Positions 26,345 through 35,250 of a DNA stretch of 36,302 nt are shown one piece after another (the first letter of the stretch is position 1; each line of letters begins with the position of its first letter). Origin of the DNA: Paracoccaceae bacterium (GTDB lineage: Bacteria; Pseudomonadota; Alphaproteobacteria; Rhodobacterales; Rhodobacteraceae). The notes under the pieces were generated by a model. The model was given only the letters and a program-made list of their open reading frames with translations, had not been told where the DNA came from and did not search any database. Both the position numbers and the translations under genes were made by a program. The stretch lies in contig JAHDEX010000028.1 of NCBI GenBank assembly GCA_020628545.1, positions 14,401-50,702 of the forward strand, written 5' to 3'.

Positions 26345-26368
26345 GCCGCGCGTCGCCGCGGCCTTTTT
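26345..26368 (+). terminator. Terminator-like hairpin facing against the local genes
   Basis: The arms GCCGCG and CGCGGC with a 6-base loop are followed on the plus strand by CTTTTT. Both neighbouring genes run on the minus strand, where the hairpin lies in the leader of dehydrogenase 2, just upstream of its ribosome site. It may stop antisense transcription or act as a leader structure. Confidence 0.4.
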
Positions 26369-26410
26369 GCGTTGTCTTGTGTGTATTTCGGACAATCATC
26401 GCCTTTGCCT

Positions 26411-26980
26411 TTAGTAAACCGGCGGGGCAATGACCCAGATGACCAGACAGGGGTCATCATGTGGGTTCGCCCAGCGATATGCGTGGCCTCGGATGCGGAA
26501 ACTGTCGCCGACACCAAGGTGAAAAAGGGTGTTCTCGATCCAGAGGTCCAGTTGGCCTGACACCACGTAACCAACTTCTTGGGTCGGGCGCGACACTGCC
26601 TCGGTCAGGGCCGCATGCGGTTCAAACACCGAATGGATCATCTCAAAGTCGTCTGTGAGGTCGGGCGACAACAGTTGCTCCGTCGACCCTGCCACCCGTG
26701 ACCCGATAGGCCTGCGCGCGTTGGCGCGTACGATCAGCCCCTCTTCGCCGGGGGCCGCAGCCGTCCGGAACAGGCTGGACACCGACACGTCAAAAACCTT
26801 TGCCATCGCACGCAGATCAGCCACTGATGGCTCTGAAATGTCGCGTTCCACTTGGCTAAGCCAGCCGACCGATTTGCCCAGCGCCTCTGCCAGCGCCGTC
26901 AGCGTCAAACCCCGCGTTTTACGCAGGGCGCGCAGGTCCGCGCCCAGGGTGCGCGTATCAGGTGGCAGATCGTGTTTCAT
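26411..26980 (-). CDS. XRE-family regulator with C-terminal cupin domain
   Basis: The product (189 residues from the ATG at 26980; a GTG at 27007 would add nine) has an N-terminal Cro/C1 helix-turn-helix (LRALRKTRGLTLTALAEALG and SVGWLSQVERDISEPS, about residues 15-55) and a C-terminal cupin domain (about 115-185: EVGYVVSGQLDLWIENTLFHLG and GDSFRIRGHAYRW). This is the PuuR-like architecture, in which the cupin senses a small metabolite, often an amine or amino acid. It lies upstream of dehydrogenase 2 on the same strand and diverges from the gamma-glutamyltransferase gene across a clean inverted repeat, so it may control both sides. Confidence 0.9.
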   Translation of the reverse strand: MKHDLPPDTRTLGADLRALRKTRGLTLTALAEALGKSVGWLSQVERDISEPSVADLRAMAKVFDVSVSSLFRTAAAPGEEGLIVRANARRPIGSRVAGSTEQLLSPDLTDDFEMIHSVFEPHAALTEAVSRPTQEVGYVVSGQLDLWIENTLFHLGVGDSFRIRGHAYRWANPHDDPCLVIWVIAPPVY

Positions 26981-27023
26981 ATATTGGTCAATGTTCCCTG
27001 GCGTCACCGTATTCCATCGTATG

Positions 27024-27048
27024 GTGAAATTTCAACAGAAAATTTCAC
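27024..27048. promoter_or_regulatory. Perfect 9-bp inverted repeat, candidate operator of the XRE-cupin regulator
   Basis: The arms GTGAAATTT (27024-27032) and AAATTTCAC (27040-27048) are exact reverse complements separated by 7 bases. The left arm also begins the small palindrome TGAAATTTCA. The site lies in the gap between the divergent regulator and gamma-glutamyltransferase genes, where an operator for both would be expected. The repeat is seen directly; its use is inferred. Confidence 0.65.
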
Positions 27049-27125
27049 GAGCAAAAAGTGATAATCCGATCAGTGACATCCCCGGAAAGCGACCTAATGT
27101 TCGGAGGACAATATAAGGACGACTC

Positions 27126-28703
27126 ATGCGCGATTTCTCAAGACCCGGCCGCTCTACTGTCTTTGCGACCAACGGCATGTGCGCCACAAGCCACCCGCTT
27201 GCCGCGAAGGTTGCTGTGCAAATGCTGGAGGCCGGTGGCAATGCCGTTGACGCCGCCATCGCAAGCGCCGTGCTGCTCGGGATTTGCGAACCCCAGATGA
27301 CCGGGATCGGGGGCGATTGCTTCGTCCTGATGACACCTGCGGGCAGTGATGAGGTGATCGCGTTGAACGGATCGGGCAAAGCGCCCGCTGGCATGGATGC
27401 CGCCGCCCTGCGTGACGCGGGCCATAGCGTCATCCCGCCCTACAGCCCCCACGCAGTATCGTTGCCCGGCGCAGTTGATGCCTTTTGTCGCCTGTCTAAA
27501 GACCATGGCAAACTGGGCCTGAAAGCCGTCCTTGCGCCAGCAATTCACTACGCGGAAGCCGGGGTGCCCGTCGCTGCGCGGGTCGCGGACGACTGGGCGC
27601 GGGATGCGAACGTGCTGCAAGGCACAGCACGCGAACAGTATCTCTTGGGTGGTGCAGTCCCGAAAGCGGGCCAAGTCTTCCGCTCTCCCGCGCAGGCCGA
27701 GGCTTTACGCCTGATTGCAACGGAAGGGCGCGACGGGTTTTACGACGGACCGGTGGCTGAAGACATGGTCAAGTCGCTGCAAGCCGTTGGCGGCACGCAC
27801 ACGCTTGACGATTTCGCTTCCGTCTCCTGCGACTACACCACACCGATCATGGGCCAATATGGCGGCCTTGACCTTTATGAGCATCCGCCCAACGGACAAG
27901 GCGCGACCGCGATCCTGATCCTCAATATCCTCAAACACTTCGACCTGACTGCGATGGATCCCTTGGGGGCACAGCGCGTGCATATTGAGGCGGAAGCCAC
28001 AAAGCTGGCCTACGCCTGGCGCAATGCCGCCATAGGCGATCCGGACCATACAACGCGGCTGGAAGAAATGATGTCAGAAGACACAGCCAAAGCCTGTGCC
28101 GCCCAGATCGCACCTGACAAGGTGCTGCCGATCCCACCCGCGATCCCGGAAAGCACTCACAAGGACACCATCACGCTCAGCGTGGTGGACAAAGACCGCA
28201 TGTGTGTGTCGCTCATCTACTCGATCTTCCACGGGTTCGGCTCCGGCATCGCCTCTGACCGCTACGGGATCTTGATGCACAATCGCGGCGCCGGGTTCTC
28301 TCTAACCGAAGGTCACGCCAACGAGGCCGCGCCCGGCAAACGGCCCATGCATACGATCATCCCCGGAATGCTCAAGAAAGATGGTAAGCCCTACATGCCG
28401 TTTGGAGTGATGGGTGGCCAATACCAGGCGACCGGCCACGCACGTTTTATCACCAACATGCTGGATTACGGCATGGACCCGCAGGCCGCCATGGACGCGC
28501 CGCGCAGCTTTGTCGAAAACGGTGAACTGCGGGTCGAGACCAGCTATGCGCCGGAGGTGCGGCAGACGCTTGCCGATCTTGGCCACATCGTCGTTGACCC
28601 GCCAACACCTATTGGCGGCTCACAAGCCGTCATGATCCGCGAGGACGGCGTGCTGGAAGGCGCGAGCGATCCACGCAAGGACGGGATCGCACTGGGGTAT
28701 TAA
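27126..28703 (+). CDS. Gamma-glutamyltransferase family protein, no signal peptide
   Basis: Gamma-glutamyltransferases are Ntn hydrolases that cut themselves at a threonine and then cleave or transfer gamma-glutamyl groups. The 525-residue product has the N-terminal MLEAGGNAVDAAIASAVLLG and PQMTGIGGDCFVLM segments, and Thr348 in DTITLSVVDKD at the position of the self-cleaving nucleophile, followed by GFGSGIASDRYGI. The usual TTH reads TIT, as in a less-studied branch. No export signal is visible, so it is probably cytoplasmic, unlike periplasmic Ggt. AAGGACGACTC precedes the ATG. It diverges from the XRE-cupin regulator; a role on gamma-glutamylated amines is possible but unproven. Confidence 0.9.
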   Translation: MRDFSRPGRSTVFATNGMCATSHPLAAKVAVQMLEAGGNAVDAAIASAVLLGICEPQMTGIGGDCFVLMTPAGSDEVIALNGSGKAPAGMDAAALRDAGHSVIPPYSPHAVSLPGAVDAFCRLSKDHGKLGLKAVLAPAIHYAEAGVPVAARVADDWARDANVLQGTAREQYLLGGAVPKAGQVFRSPAQAEALRLIATEGRDGFYDGPVAEDMVKSLQAVGGTHTLDDFASVSCDYTTPIMGQYGGLDLYEHPPNGQGATAILILNILKHFDLTAMDPLGAQRVHIEAEATKLAYAWRNAAIGDPDHTTRLEEMMSEDTAKACAAQIAPDKVLPIPPAIPESTHKDTITLSVVDKDRMCVSLIYSIFHGFGSGIASDRYGILMHNRGAGFSLTEGHANEAAPGKRPMHTIIPGMLKKDGKPYMPFGVMGGQYQATGHARFITNMLDYGMDPQAAMDAPRSFVENGELRVETSYAPEVRQTLADLGHIVVDPPTPIGGSQAVMIREDGVLEGASDPRKDGIALGY

Positions 28704-28704
28704 A

Positions 28705-28729
28705 AAGGGCCCGCAATCTGCGGGCCCTT
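28705..28729. terminator. Bidirectional terminator between convergent genes
   Basis: A 10-bp perfect stem (AAGGGCCCGC / GCGGGCCCTT) with a 5-base loop AATCT begins just after the gamma-glutamyltransferase stop. Read on the minus strand it is followed by TTTTTAATA, so it best terminates the small secreted-protein gene; on the plus strand the T-run is short. Confidence 0.88.
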
Positions 28730-28747
28730 CTGATGTCACGGAACCGA

Positions 28748-29074
28748 TTAGCGGTTGTCGATCTGTTTCATCAGAACTTCAATGCCATCAACTTTCAGAA
28801 CCAGAAGAATGTCCCGGTTGACCATGTTGCTGAAGTTGACCTTTACGTTCGTGTTGGCCCCGGCACGTACTTCTTCGGAGCCAAGAAGAGGTCCGCGGAC
28901 GCCGCGGTGATAGTCATAGACTTCAAGTACGCCGTCTGCTTCCGCCCGGACAACGTCCAGCTCAAGCAGATCGGTTGACTCAAAGCTTTCTCCAATAGGG
29001 AACGCGTTCTCTGCAACGGCGAATGTCGTGGTGGCGAGAACAACCCCAGCGGCAAGTGTAAGTGATTTCATCAT
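28748..29074 (-). CDS. Small secreted hypothetical protein
   Basis: The product (108 residues from the ATG at 29074; a second ATG follows at once) has a clear Sec signal peptide (MMKSLTLAAGVVLATTTFAVA, cleavage before ENAF) and a mature part of about 85 residues with likely beta structure, including LLELDVVRAEADGVLEVYDY and GANTNVKVNFSN. I recognise it as a type of short periplasmic protein seen in roseobacters, without known function. GGAACC-like sequence eight bases ahead of the start is a modest ribosome site. A longer frame from 29212 has no signal at its start and is unlikely. Confidence 0.72.
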   Translation of the reverse strand: MMKSLTLAAGVVLATTTFAVAENAFPIGESFESTDLLELDVVRAEADGVLEVYDYHRGVRGPLLGSEEVRAGANTNVKVNFSNMVNRDILLVLKVDGIEVLMKQIDNR

Positions 29075-29556
29075 GTCTTTGGTTCCAGTTTTATTGGTTT
29101 CGTTGGATCGACACGCTGTGAACTGCGTCTCGATGGCGCCAGAATTGAGCGGCAGTTCACTTTTCGGAAAGCTGTCGTGGATCACGAACAAGCGACGACA
29201 ATTGACCGTCACAACCCCTTGACTGGCCCATTCTTCAATATCCTGCGAACGGTTTTCCGGCGTTCGCGCACGAAATCGGGAGAATTCAATCCAAAGACGC
29301 GATCAAATGCGGTCGCGAAATGTTTCGGATCGATCACGCAAATCGGGGGCCCGCAAAAACGTGAAGACACGTTGTTTCGCAGCTTTCACTGGGGCGTTAC
29401 CAAATGATTCAAGCGTGTTTCATTCGCTTTACGTTGCGTGAACTGGCGTGAGCAGAAAACGCGGCGAATCATGTGTGAATTTGAACTGTATAGAGGGGTA
29501 CGGGGGTGATCCGGTGCTAGATCACCCGTCGCTTTCACAAACCTGTGCCTGCGAAG
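29075..29556. other. Gap of about 480 bases with inverted repeats, no supported gene
   Basis: This gap holds the promoter side of the small secreted-protein gene and the end of ftsK. I see two clear inverted repeats: GCGAACG / CGTTCGC with a 9-base loop (29245-29267) and GGGTGATC / GATCACCC (29504-29527). No open frame has a convincing start, and I see no RNA gene. Confidence 0.5.
29504..29527 (-). other. 8-bp inverted repeat downstream of ftsK
   Basis: The arms GGGTGATC and GATCACCC are perfect complements with an 8-base loop, 30 bases past the ftsK stop. There is no T-run on the minus strand, so it would be at most a Rho-assisted or processing hairpin, or else a protein site. Confidence 0.45.
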
Positions 29557-32508
29557 TTAGGCCTGCTCAGGCACCAGAATTTCGCGTTTGCCAACGTGGT
29601 TCGCAGACGACACGACGCCTTCGTCTTCCATCTGTTCCACCAGTCGCGCGGCTTTGTTATAGCCAATCGCCAGTTTGCGCTGGATGTAGGACGTCGAACA
29701 TTTGCGGTCCTTGATAACAATCGCGACCGCCTGATCGTAGAGTGCGTCCTCGCCATTGGTGTTTCCACCAAGGCCCAGAACAGCGTCGATATCGCTTTCT
29801 TTGTCTTCTGCCGGGCCGTCTACCACGCCGGACATGTACTCTGGCGGGCCAAAAGCCTTCAGGTGGTTCACGATCTCTTCGACTTCTTCATCCGAACAGA
29901 ACGGGCCATGGATACGATTAATCTTACCGCCACCGGCCATGTAGAGCATGTCGCCCATACCGAGCAGCTGTTCGGCCCCCATCTCACCCAGGATCGTGCG
30001 GCTGTCGATTTTTGACGTCACCTGGAAGGAAATTCTGGTTGGGAAGTTCGCTTTGATCGTGCCGGTGATCACATCCACCGACGGGCGCTGTGTCGCCATG
30101 ATCAGGTGAATGCCTGAGGCCCGCGCCATCTGCGCCAGACGCTGGATACAGGCCTCGATCTCTTTGCCCGCAACCATCATCAGGTCGGCCATCTCGTCGA
30201 CAATCACAACGATGTAAGGCAGCAGCTCTGGCTGGAACTCTTCCGTTTCAAACACCGGATCGCCGGTTTCATCGTCAAAGCCAGTTTGCACCGTCCGGCT
30301 GAACATCTCGCCCTTGGAGAGCGTTTCTTTCACGCGCCCGTTGTAGCCGTCGATATTGCGCACGCCCATTTTGGACATCTTGCGATACCGCTCTTCCATC
30401 TCGCCGACGACCCATTTCAAGGCGACAACCGCCTTCTTGGGGTCGGTTACAACGGGCGACAGCAGATGCGGAATACCGTCATAGACGCTGAGTTCGAGCA
30501 TCTTCGGATCGATCATGATCATCCGGCATTCTTCGGGCGACAGCTTATAAAGCAGCGACAGGATCATGGTGTTGATCGCCACCGACTTACCTGACCCCGT
30601 CGTCCCCGCGATCAGCAGGTGGGGCATCTTGGCAAGGTTCGCAATAATCGGCTCACCCCCGATGTCCTTGCCCAGCGCCAAGGGGAGTTTCAGGTTGCTG
30701 TCGCCAAAGTCGCGGGCGGACAGCATTTCGCGCAGCACCACCATCTCACGCTTTTCATTGGGCAGTTCGATCCCGATAACCGACCGGCCCGGCACGGTTG
30801 AGACACGTGCGGAGAGAGCTGACATGGAGCGTGCGATGTCATCTGCGAGGCCAATCACGCGGGAGGCTTTCAGGCCCGCCGCCGGTTCCAGCTCATACAT
30901 CGTCACAACCGGACCCGGACGCACGCTGACGATCTCGCCTTTCACGCCGTAATCATCCAGCACGCTTTCGAGCATCCGCGCGTTTTCTTCCAGAGCTTCA
31001 TCCGGCAGATGATGCCTTTCCACCGTCTCAGGCGACCGCAGCAAAGCCAACGGAGGTGTCTCATAATCCGCATATTTCTCTTCCAACGGCAAGGCAGGCT
31101 GGCTTTCGCGCAGCGCTTGCTTCGATGGCATCGTGGCGCGCTTCAGCGGGTGCTGGACGACCTTTTTCGGGGCAGGCGTTGGGATCGCTGCAGGTTCTGT
31201 TGGCACCTCTTCCATCTCCGGTCCCGCGCTTGAGCCGCGGTGCAATGCGGGGCGCAACTCTGGCTGCGGTGGTAGGTCCGGCGTCATCTCATCAATGACA
31301 GCATCATCCAATGCCATCTCCGCCATCGCGGCTTCCATCATCGGGCTTTCGCCTTCAACAGGTACAACAACTGGGCTGGTGTTCAGGATCATGGGCTGTG
31401 GACCTTTGCCGCGTGTCAGCGACGGCTCAATCCGTGTGCCAAGGTCCGTCTTCGGCTCTGGCCCTTTGTGCACGCTGACAGCGGCAGCGATGCGCGCCGT
31501 GATGCGATCTTCCTGTGTCTCCGGCATCGTGTTTTCCACCGGCGCTTTGCGCTTGAGAAGGCCAGCAAGAAAGCCTGTCTGTTGTGGCTCTTCCTGACGC
31601 ACGGGTGCGGCCAAAGGTTCAGCAATCGCGGCCTCGAGGTTCGGCGCGCCTGTCAATGGCGGCATCCGGCGCTGCGGTTCTGCATAGGTTTCGGGGCGCA
31701 CAACAGCGGTCCGCTGCACTGCAGGTTCTTGCAATGTCAGGCCCGCCTCTCCACCGACAGCGGCAATCTCAGCCATAGCATCACGCTTGGCTTGCGCCTC
31801 AGCCCGGCGCGCTGCCATCGTCTCACGCATGTTGCCGGCCGCCTTGGCCGACACAGCTGCTCCGCGCCCCATCAACTTCAGCGCCAACGCATAGGCAAGC
31901 ACCACACCGACAAACAGGAACCGCCCAATGGTGCGCATCTCTTCGCGGATGAACCCAAGTGAAAACGCGGCCAATGCCAGCATGCCGACGGCCAGTACAA
32001 AGGACAGCAGTTTCACCGCAACGGTCGTCCCAATCGGCAGAACGATCAGCAAAGCACCCAGAACCGTGTCACCCAGCAGCCCGCCGAGCCCGAAGTTCGG
32101 CGCCCAGTTTGCACCCGGCGGCACGGTGGCCGCATAGAGCGATGCACCAATCACAGCAAACGGCACAAATACGGCACGGCTGATCGCGCGGTCGTGGCCA
32201 TAGTGCAGGACACAGCGCAGCCCCCAACCGATCAGGCCCACCGGCATCATCCACGCGCCCTTACCAATCACCATCATCAAGGGTGCCGCAATGGACGCCC
32301 CCGTCTGACCCAACCAGTTTTGCACCGGGGCATCGGTGGCCGAAATCCAGGACGGGTCATCCGGCGAATAGCTCCAGACCATCGCCGCAATCAGCACCCC
32401 TAGCCCGATCAGGGCAAACCCGAGCAGTTCCGTGCTGCGTTTTTCAATCGCGGCCTGGGTTGTGCTGTCGAGAAGCGGGTCACGCTTGCGGGAATGTATT
32501 GATGCCAT
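29557..32508 (-). CDS. ftsK: DNA translocase FtsK
   Basis: FtsK couples chromosome segregation to division: it sits at the septum and pumps DNA towards the dif site. The product (983 residues from the ATG at 32508) has four or five N-terminal membrane helices (about residues 28-210), a proline- and glutamate-rich linker (about 220-480), and the motor domain with Walker A GTTGSGKS (635-642) and Walker [13 protein letters not shown] (766-777). The C-terminal winged-helix gamma domain (about 920-983) reads [26 protein letters not shown] and recognises orienting sites. AGGACAGGACAT precedes this start, 11 bases past the aminotransferase stop; a longer frame to 32679 is spurious. Confidence 0.97.
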   Translation of the reverse strand: MASIHSRKRDPLLDSTTQAAIEKRSTELLGFALIGLGVLIAAMVWSYSPDDPSWISATDAPVQNWLGQTGASIAAPLMMVIGKGAWMMPVGLIGWGLRCVLHYGHDRAISRAVFVPFAVIGASLYAATVPPGANWAPNFGLGGLLGDTVLGALLIVLPIGTTVAVKLLSFVLAVGMLALAAFSLGFIREEMRTIGRFLFVGVVLAYALALKLMGRGAAVSAKAAGNMRETMAARRAEAQAKRDAMAEIAAVGGEAGLTLQEPAVQRTAVVRPETYAEPQRRMPPLTGAPNLEAAIAEPLAAPVRQEEPQQTGFLAGLLKRKAPVENTMPETQEDRITARIAAAVSVHKGPEPKTDLGTRIEPSLTRGKGPQPMILNTSPVVVPVEGESPMMEAAMAEMALDDAVIDEMTPDLPPQPELRPALHRGSSAGPEMEEVPTEPAAIPTPAPKKVVQHPLKRATMPSKQALRESQPALPLEEKYADYETPPLALLRSPETVERHHLPDEALEENARMLESVLDDYGVKGEIVSVRPGPVVTMYELEPAAGLKASRVIGLADDIARSMSALSARVSTVPGRSVIGIELPNEKREMVVLREMLSARDFGDSNLKLPLALGKDIGGEPIIANLAKMPHLLIAGTTGSGKSVAINTMILSLLYKLSPEECRMIMIDPKMLELSVYDGIPHLLSPVVTDPKKAVVALKWVVGEMEERYRKMSKMGVRNIDGYNGRVKETLSKGEMFSRTVQTGFDDETGDPVFETEEFQPELLPYIVVIVDEMADLMMVAGKEIEACIQRLAQMARASGIHLIMATQRPSVDVITGTIKANFPTRISFQVTSKIDSRTILGEMGAEQLLGMGDMLYMAGGGKINRIHGPFCSDEEVEEIVNHLKAFGPPEYMSGVVDGPAEDKESDIDAVLGLGGNTNGEDALYDQAVAIVIKDRKCSTSYIQRKLAIGYNKAARLVEQMEDEGVVSSANHVGKREILVPEQA

Positions 32509-32519
32509 ATGTCCTGTCC

Positions 32520-33698
32520 TCAGCCGTAGATGCAGTCGCGGATAATCGTCAAACCACGCTGCACGTCTTGTGTTGGGGCCACCAAGGCGACCCGAAGAAA
32601 CCCATCTGCGGGGTTCTGTCCTTGATAATCGCGCGCCAGATAGGCCCCGGGCAGCGTGCGCACGCCGGTTTCCTGCCACAGCTTCACCGCGGCCGCCTCA
32701 CCATTGTCCACAGGAAGCCACAGGAAAAATCCGGCTTCAGGCGACATGTAACCGGGGATGTCGCCCAAGATCTGATCGGCGACGATGTATTTCTGCTGAT
32801 ATAGCGCGCGGTTCTCCACCACATGCGTTTCATCCTGCCACGCGGCGACGGCCACATGCTGCAACGGTTCCGGCAGCGGGCTACCCGCATAAGCGCGCAA
32901 CTGGCGAAGGCGGCGGATGCTTTCCGGGCCACCCGCACAAAAGCCTGAGCGGAGCCCGGCGAGGTTTGAGCGTTTTGACAGCGAATGAAACACCATGACC
33001 CGTTCCGGGTCGCAGCCGATCTCTTGCGCGACCTCAAGTGCGCCGGGGGGGGGGGTGTCGCGATAGATCTCAGAATAGCATTCGTCCGCGAAGATCTTGA
33101 AATCGTACTTTTCCGCCAACGCGATCAGCTTCGTCCAATAAGCCTTGTCGGCCACAGCCCCTTGCGGGTTCGCAGGCGAACAGATGTACGCAAGCGTCGT
33201 GCGGTTCAGCACATCCTCTGGCAATGCTCTGAAGTCCGGCAAATGGCCGGTTTCGGCGGTTGCGGGCACAAAAAGCGGCTCTGCACCAATGGCCGCAGCG
33301 GCGGCGGAATACGCAGGATAAAACGGGTTCGGCGACAGCACGACAGGCTGTTGCCCGTTCTTTGTTTCCGGGGCCAAAGCAATCGCCGCGTTAAACAACC
33401 CTTCTCGGGTGCCGTTAAGCGTGAGGATCTGCCCCTCGTCCACTTCTGCGCTATACCGTGCTTTCAGCCAACGTTGGATCGCCTCCAGCAACTCTGGAAT
33501 ACCGTTGTTATTCGGATATTTGCGAAAGCCCTCGGCCTGATCAGCAAGGATTGTGCGCACGAAATCCGGAAAGGCATGTTGCGGTTCACCAATCGTCATA
33601 TTGATGACGTCACCCCCGGGCGCGTGCACGTCCAACAGCCCGCGCAAACGGGGCCACGTCGCCTCTGGTAGGGTCGAAAACCGCTCTGGGTATACCAT
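32520..33698 (-). CDS. Class I/II pyridoxal-phosphate aminotransferase (DapC-like)
   Basis: The 392-residue product is a fold-type I aminotransferase with [14 protein letters not shown] near the N-terminus, the cofactor-binding [11 protein letters not shown], and the Schiff-base Lys242 in [17 protein letters not shown]. It resembles succinyldiaminopimelate aminotransferases and related enzymes of unknown substrate. The coding strand holds a run of 11 C (33045-33055) encoding Pro216-218 just before the active lysine; a slip there would destroy the enzyme. The gene lies directly upstream of ftsK, 11 bases away, and is probably cotranscribed with it. Confidence 0.9.
   Translation of the reverse strand: MVYPERFSTLPEATWPRLRGLLDVHAPGGDVINMTIGEPQHAFPDFVRTILADQAEGFRKYPNNNGIPELLEAIQRWLKARYSAEVDEGQILTLNGTREGLFNAAIALAPETKNGQQPVVLSPNPFYPAYSAAAAAIGAEPLFVPATAETGHLPDFRALPEDVLNRTTLAYICSPANPQGAVADKAYWTKLIALAEKYDFKIFADECYSEIYRDTPPPGALEVAQEIGCDPERVMVFHSLSKRSNLAGLRSGFCAGGPESIRRLRQLRAYAGSPLPEPLQHVAVAAWQDETHVVENRALYQQKYIVADQILGDIPGYMSPEAGFFLWLPVDNGEAAAVKLWQETGVRTLPGAYLARDYQGQNPADGFLRVALVAPTQDVQRGLTIIRDCIYG
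33045..33055. repeat. G11 homopolymer tract inside the aminotransferase gene
   Basis: Eleven consecutive G on the plus strand (C on the coding strand) lie at codons 215-219 of the aminotransferase gene. Runs of this length are prone to slip during replication and are also a common source of sequencing error. The frame is intact here. Confidence 0.95.
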
Positions 33699-33842
33699 AT
33701 CTGCCTCTTGCGCGGGATCATAACCGCCCCGCTTGTGCCTAACCTAGCAAGCGTGAACCGTTCCTGTCCAGCGCGGCGGCAGGGGTTTTTCCGCAGGCGC
33801 AGCCCGATTGTGGCATTTCCGCCGTTTCGTCTTTTCTTGATT

Positions 33843-35171
33843 TCAGGCGATCACAGGCGCTACGGCCTGCCCCAGCCGGAGCAGCCGATTTTCGTCTGTT
33901 TTCGGCATGTTGAGGAGTAGACCACAGGATGGCGTCGCGGTCGGCAGTGTGAGCGACACCAGGTCCATCAGGTTTCCGATACGCGTATTGCGCAGGGCAA
34001 GCAGGTTTTGCTGTTTGTAATAGGCATCATCGGACAACAAACGCGCGGCATTTGGCGGTGTGATCGGTGCAGTTGGCATGATCACCGCGTCATATCCAGC
34101 CGTCGCTTTGAGGTAGCCCTGACGGATCTCGCGCAGTCGCGTCCAGGCTGCGACATAATCAGGCCCGCCGACGTCGCGGCCACCGCGCACACGCTCAAGA
34201 ATTTGCGGGAACATCTTTTCCGGCGCGGCCTCAACGCGGTCCCGCCACCACGCGTAGCTTTCTGCGGCATAGAGCGTCCCAGCAAGGTCAAAAGCATCGT
34301 TCATCTGCGGGAATTTTGTCCGGGTGATCGTTGCGCCCGCCTTTTCAAGGGCAACGATGGCAGTTTCAAAGGCCGCTGCTGGCTCGTCTTGCAAGTCGTC
34401 CATTGCAATGGTCTCGATCACCAGCAAGCGCGCGCCTGCAATCGATGAGGCATTGAGGTCCACAGGAGCCGTATCGCCAAGGATCGCGGACACAAGCGCC
34501 GCGTCCTCAACCGAGCGGCACAGTGGCCCCACCGTGTCAAAGGAAGCGCACAGCGGGACGGCGCCCTCCAAACTCAGCCGCCCATGCGCCGTCTTCAGCC
34601 CGACAAGGTCATTCCAAACTGATGGAATACGCACCGAGCCGCCGGTGTCGGACCCAACCGCCGCAGCCGCCAGACCGAACGCGACCGAGGCTGCGGCACC
34701 GGACGACGACCCGCCCGCCACTGCGTCATGGTCATTCACGCAAGGCGGCGTTGCAGTCATCGGGTTCAGGCCAAGACCGGAAAACGCGATCTCCGACATG
34801 TGGGTCTTGCCAAGGCAAACGAGACCTGCGCGTGTCGCCACCTCAAGCACATGCGCGTCCTGCGTCGGGACGCGGCCTGCCATCAGTCGCGTGCCCGCCT
34901 CTGTTCCGACGCCCGCGGTGTCAAAAAGGTCTTTCCATGACACCGGCACACCGTCGAGCGGGCTGCGGCGCAAGCCTCGTGCCGCGCGATCTGCTGCTGC
35001 CGCGGCCCCGGCACGGGCGCGGTCGTGCGTAACGCGCGCATAAATGCGATCCGCCATGGGATGGGCGTCGATAGCGCTCAGATAGGTCTCGGTCAGCGCA
35101 ACCGGGTCGATCTGCCCTGCCCCGATCCCCCGCCCGAGATCTGCCGCCGTCATCATTAGCCAATCTTGCAT
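33843..35171 (-). CDS. Amidase (amidase signature family)
   Basis: The product (442 residues from the ATG at 35171) has the Ser-cisSer-Lys triad of the amidase signature family: Lys80 in VSWKDLFDTAG, cis-Ser155 in AGGSSSGAAASVA, and nucleophile Ser179 in GSDTGGSVRIPS. Such enzymes hydrolyse small amides in the cytoplasm; the substrate is not clear, and the gene is not part of a gatCAB set. A longer frame to 35369 runs into the ubiH gene and is not credible. It diverges from the ubiH gene by 79 bases. About 144 bases without a gene separate its end from the aminotransferase. Confidence 0.92.
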   Translation of the reverse strand: MQDWLMMTAADLGRGIGAGQIDPVALTETYLSAIDAHPMADRIYARVTHDRARAGAAAAADRAARGLRRSPLDGVPVSWKDLFDTAGVGTEAGTRLMAGRVPTQDAHVLEVATRAGLVCLGKTHMSEIAFSGLGLNPMTATPPCVNDHDAVAGGSSSGAAASVAFGLAAAAVGSDTGGSVRIPSVWNDLVGLKTAHGRLSLEGAVPLCASFDTVGPLCRSVEDAALVSAILGDTAPVDLNASSIAGARLLVIETIAMDDLQDEPAAAFETAIVALEKAGATITRTKFPQMNDAFDLAGTLYAAESYAWWRDRVEAAPEKMFPQILERVRGGRDVGGPDYVAAWTRLREIRQGYLKATAGYDAVIMPTAPITPPNAARLLSDDAYYKQQNLLALRNTRIGNLMDLVSLTLPTATPSCGLLLNMPKTDENRLLRLGQAVAPVIA

Positions 35172-35250
35172 CGCTGCCCCCTGCTTTTTCGGCACCGTAG
35201 CGACGCTGCCGCGCATGGACAATCCCGGCGCGAGGCGCATATTGCGCGAC
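35172..35250. promoter_or_regulatory. Divergent promoter region between amidase and ubiH-like genes
   Basis: This 79-base gap separates the amidase start (minus) and the hydroxylase start (plus), so both promoters should lie here or overlap the gene ends. I see no clear consensus elements or repeats in it. Confidence 0.35.

Noticed and set aside
29245..29267. A LexA-type box in GCGAACG / CGTTCGC
   Set aside because: The spacing between GAAC and GTTC is 11 bases, not the 7 of alphaproteobacterial LexA sites.
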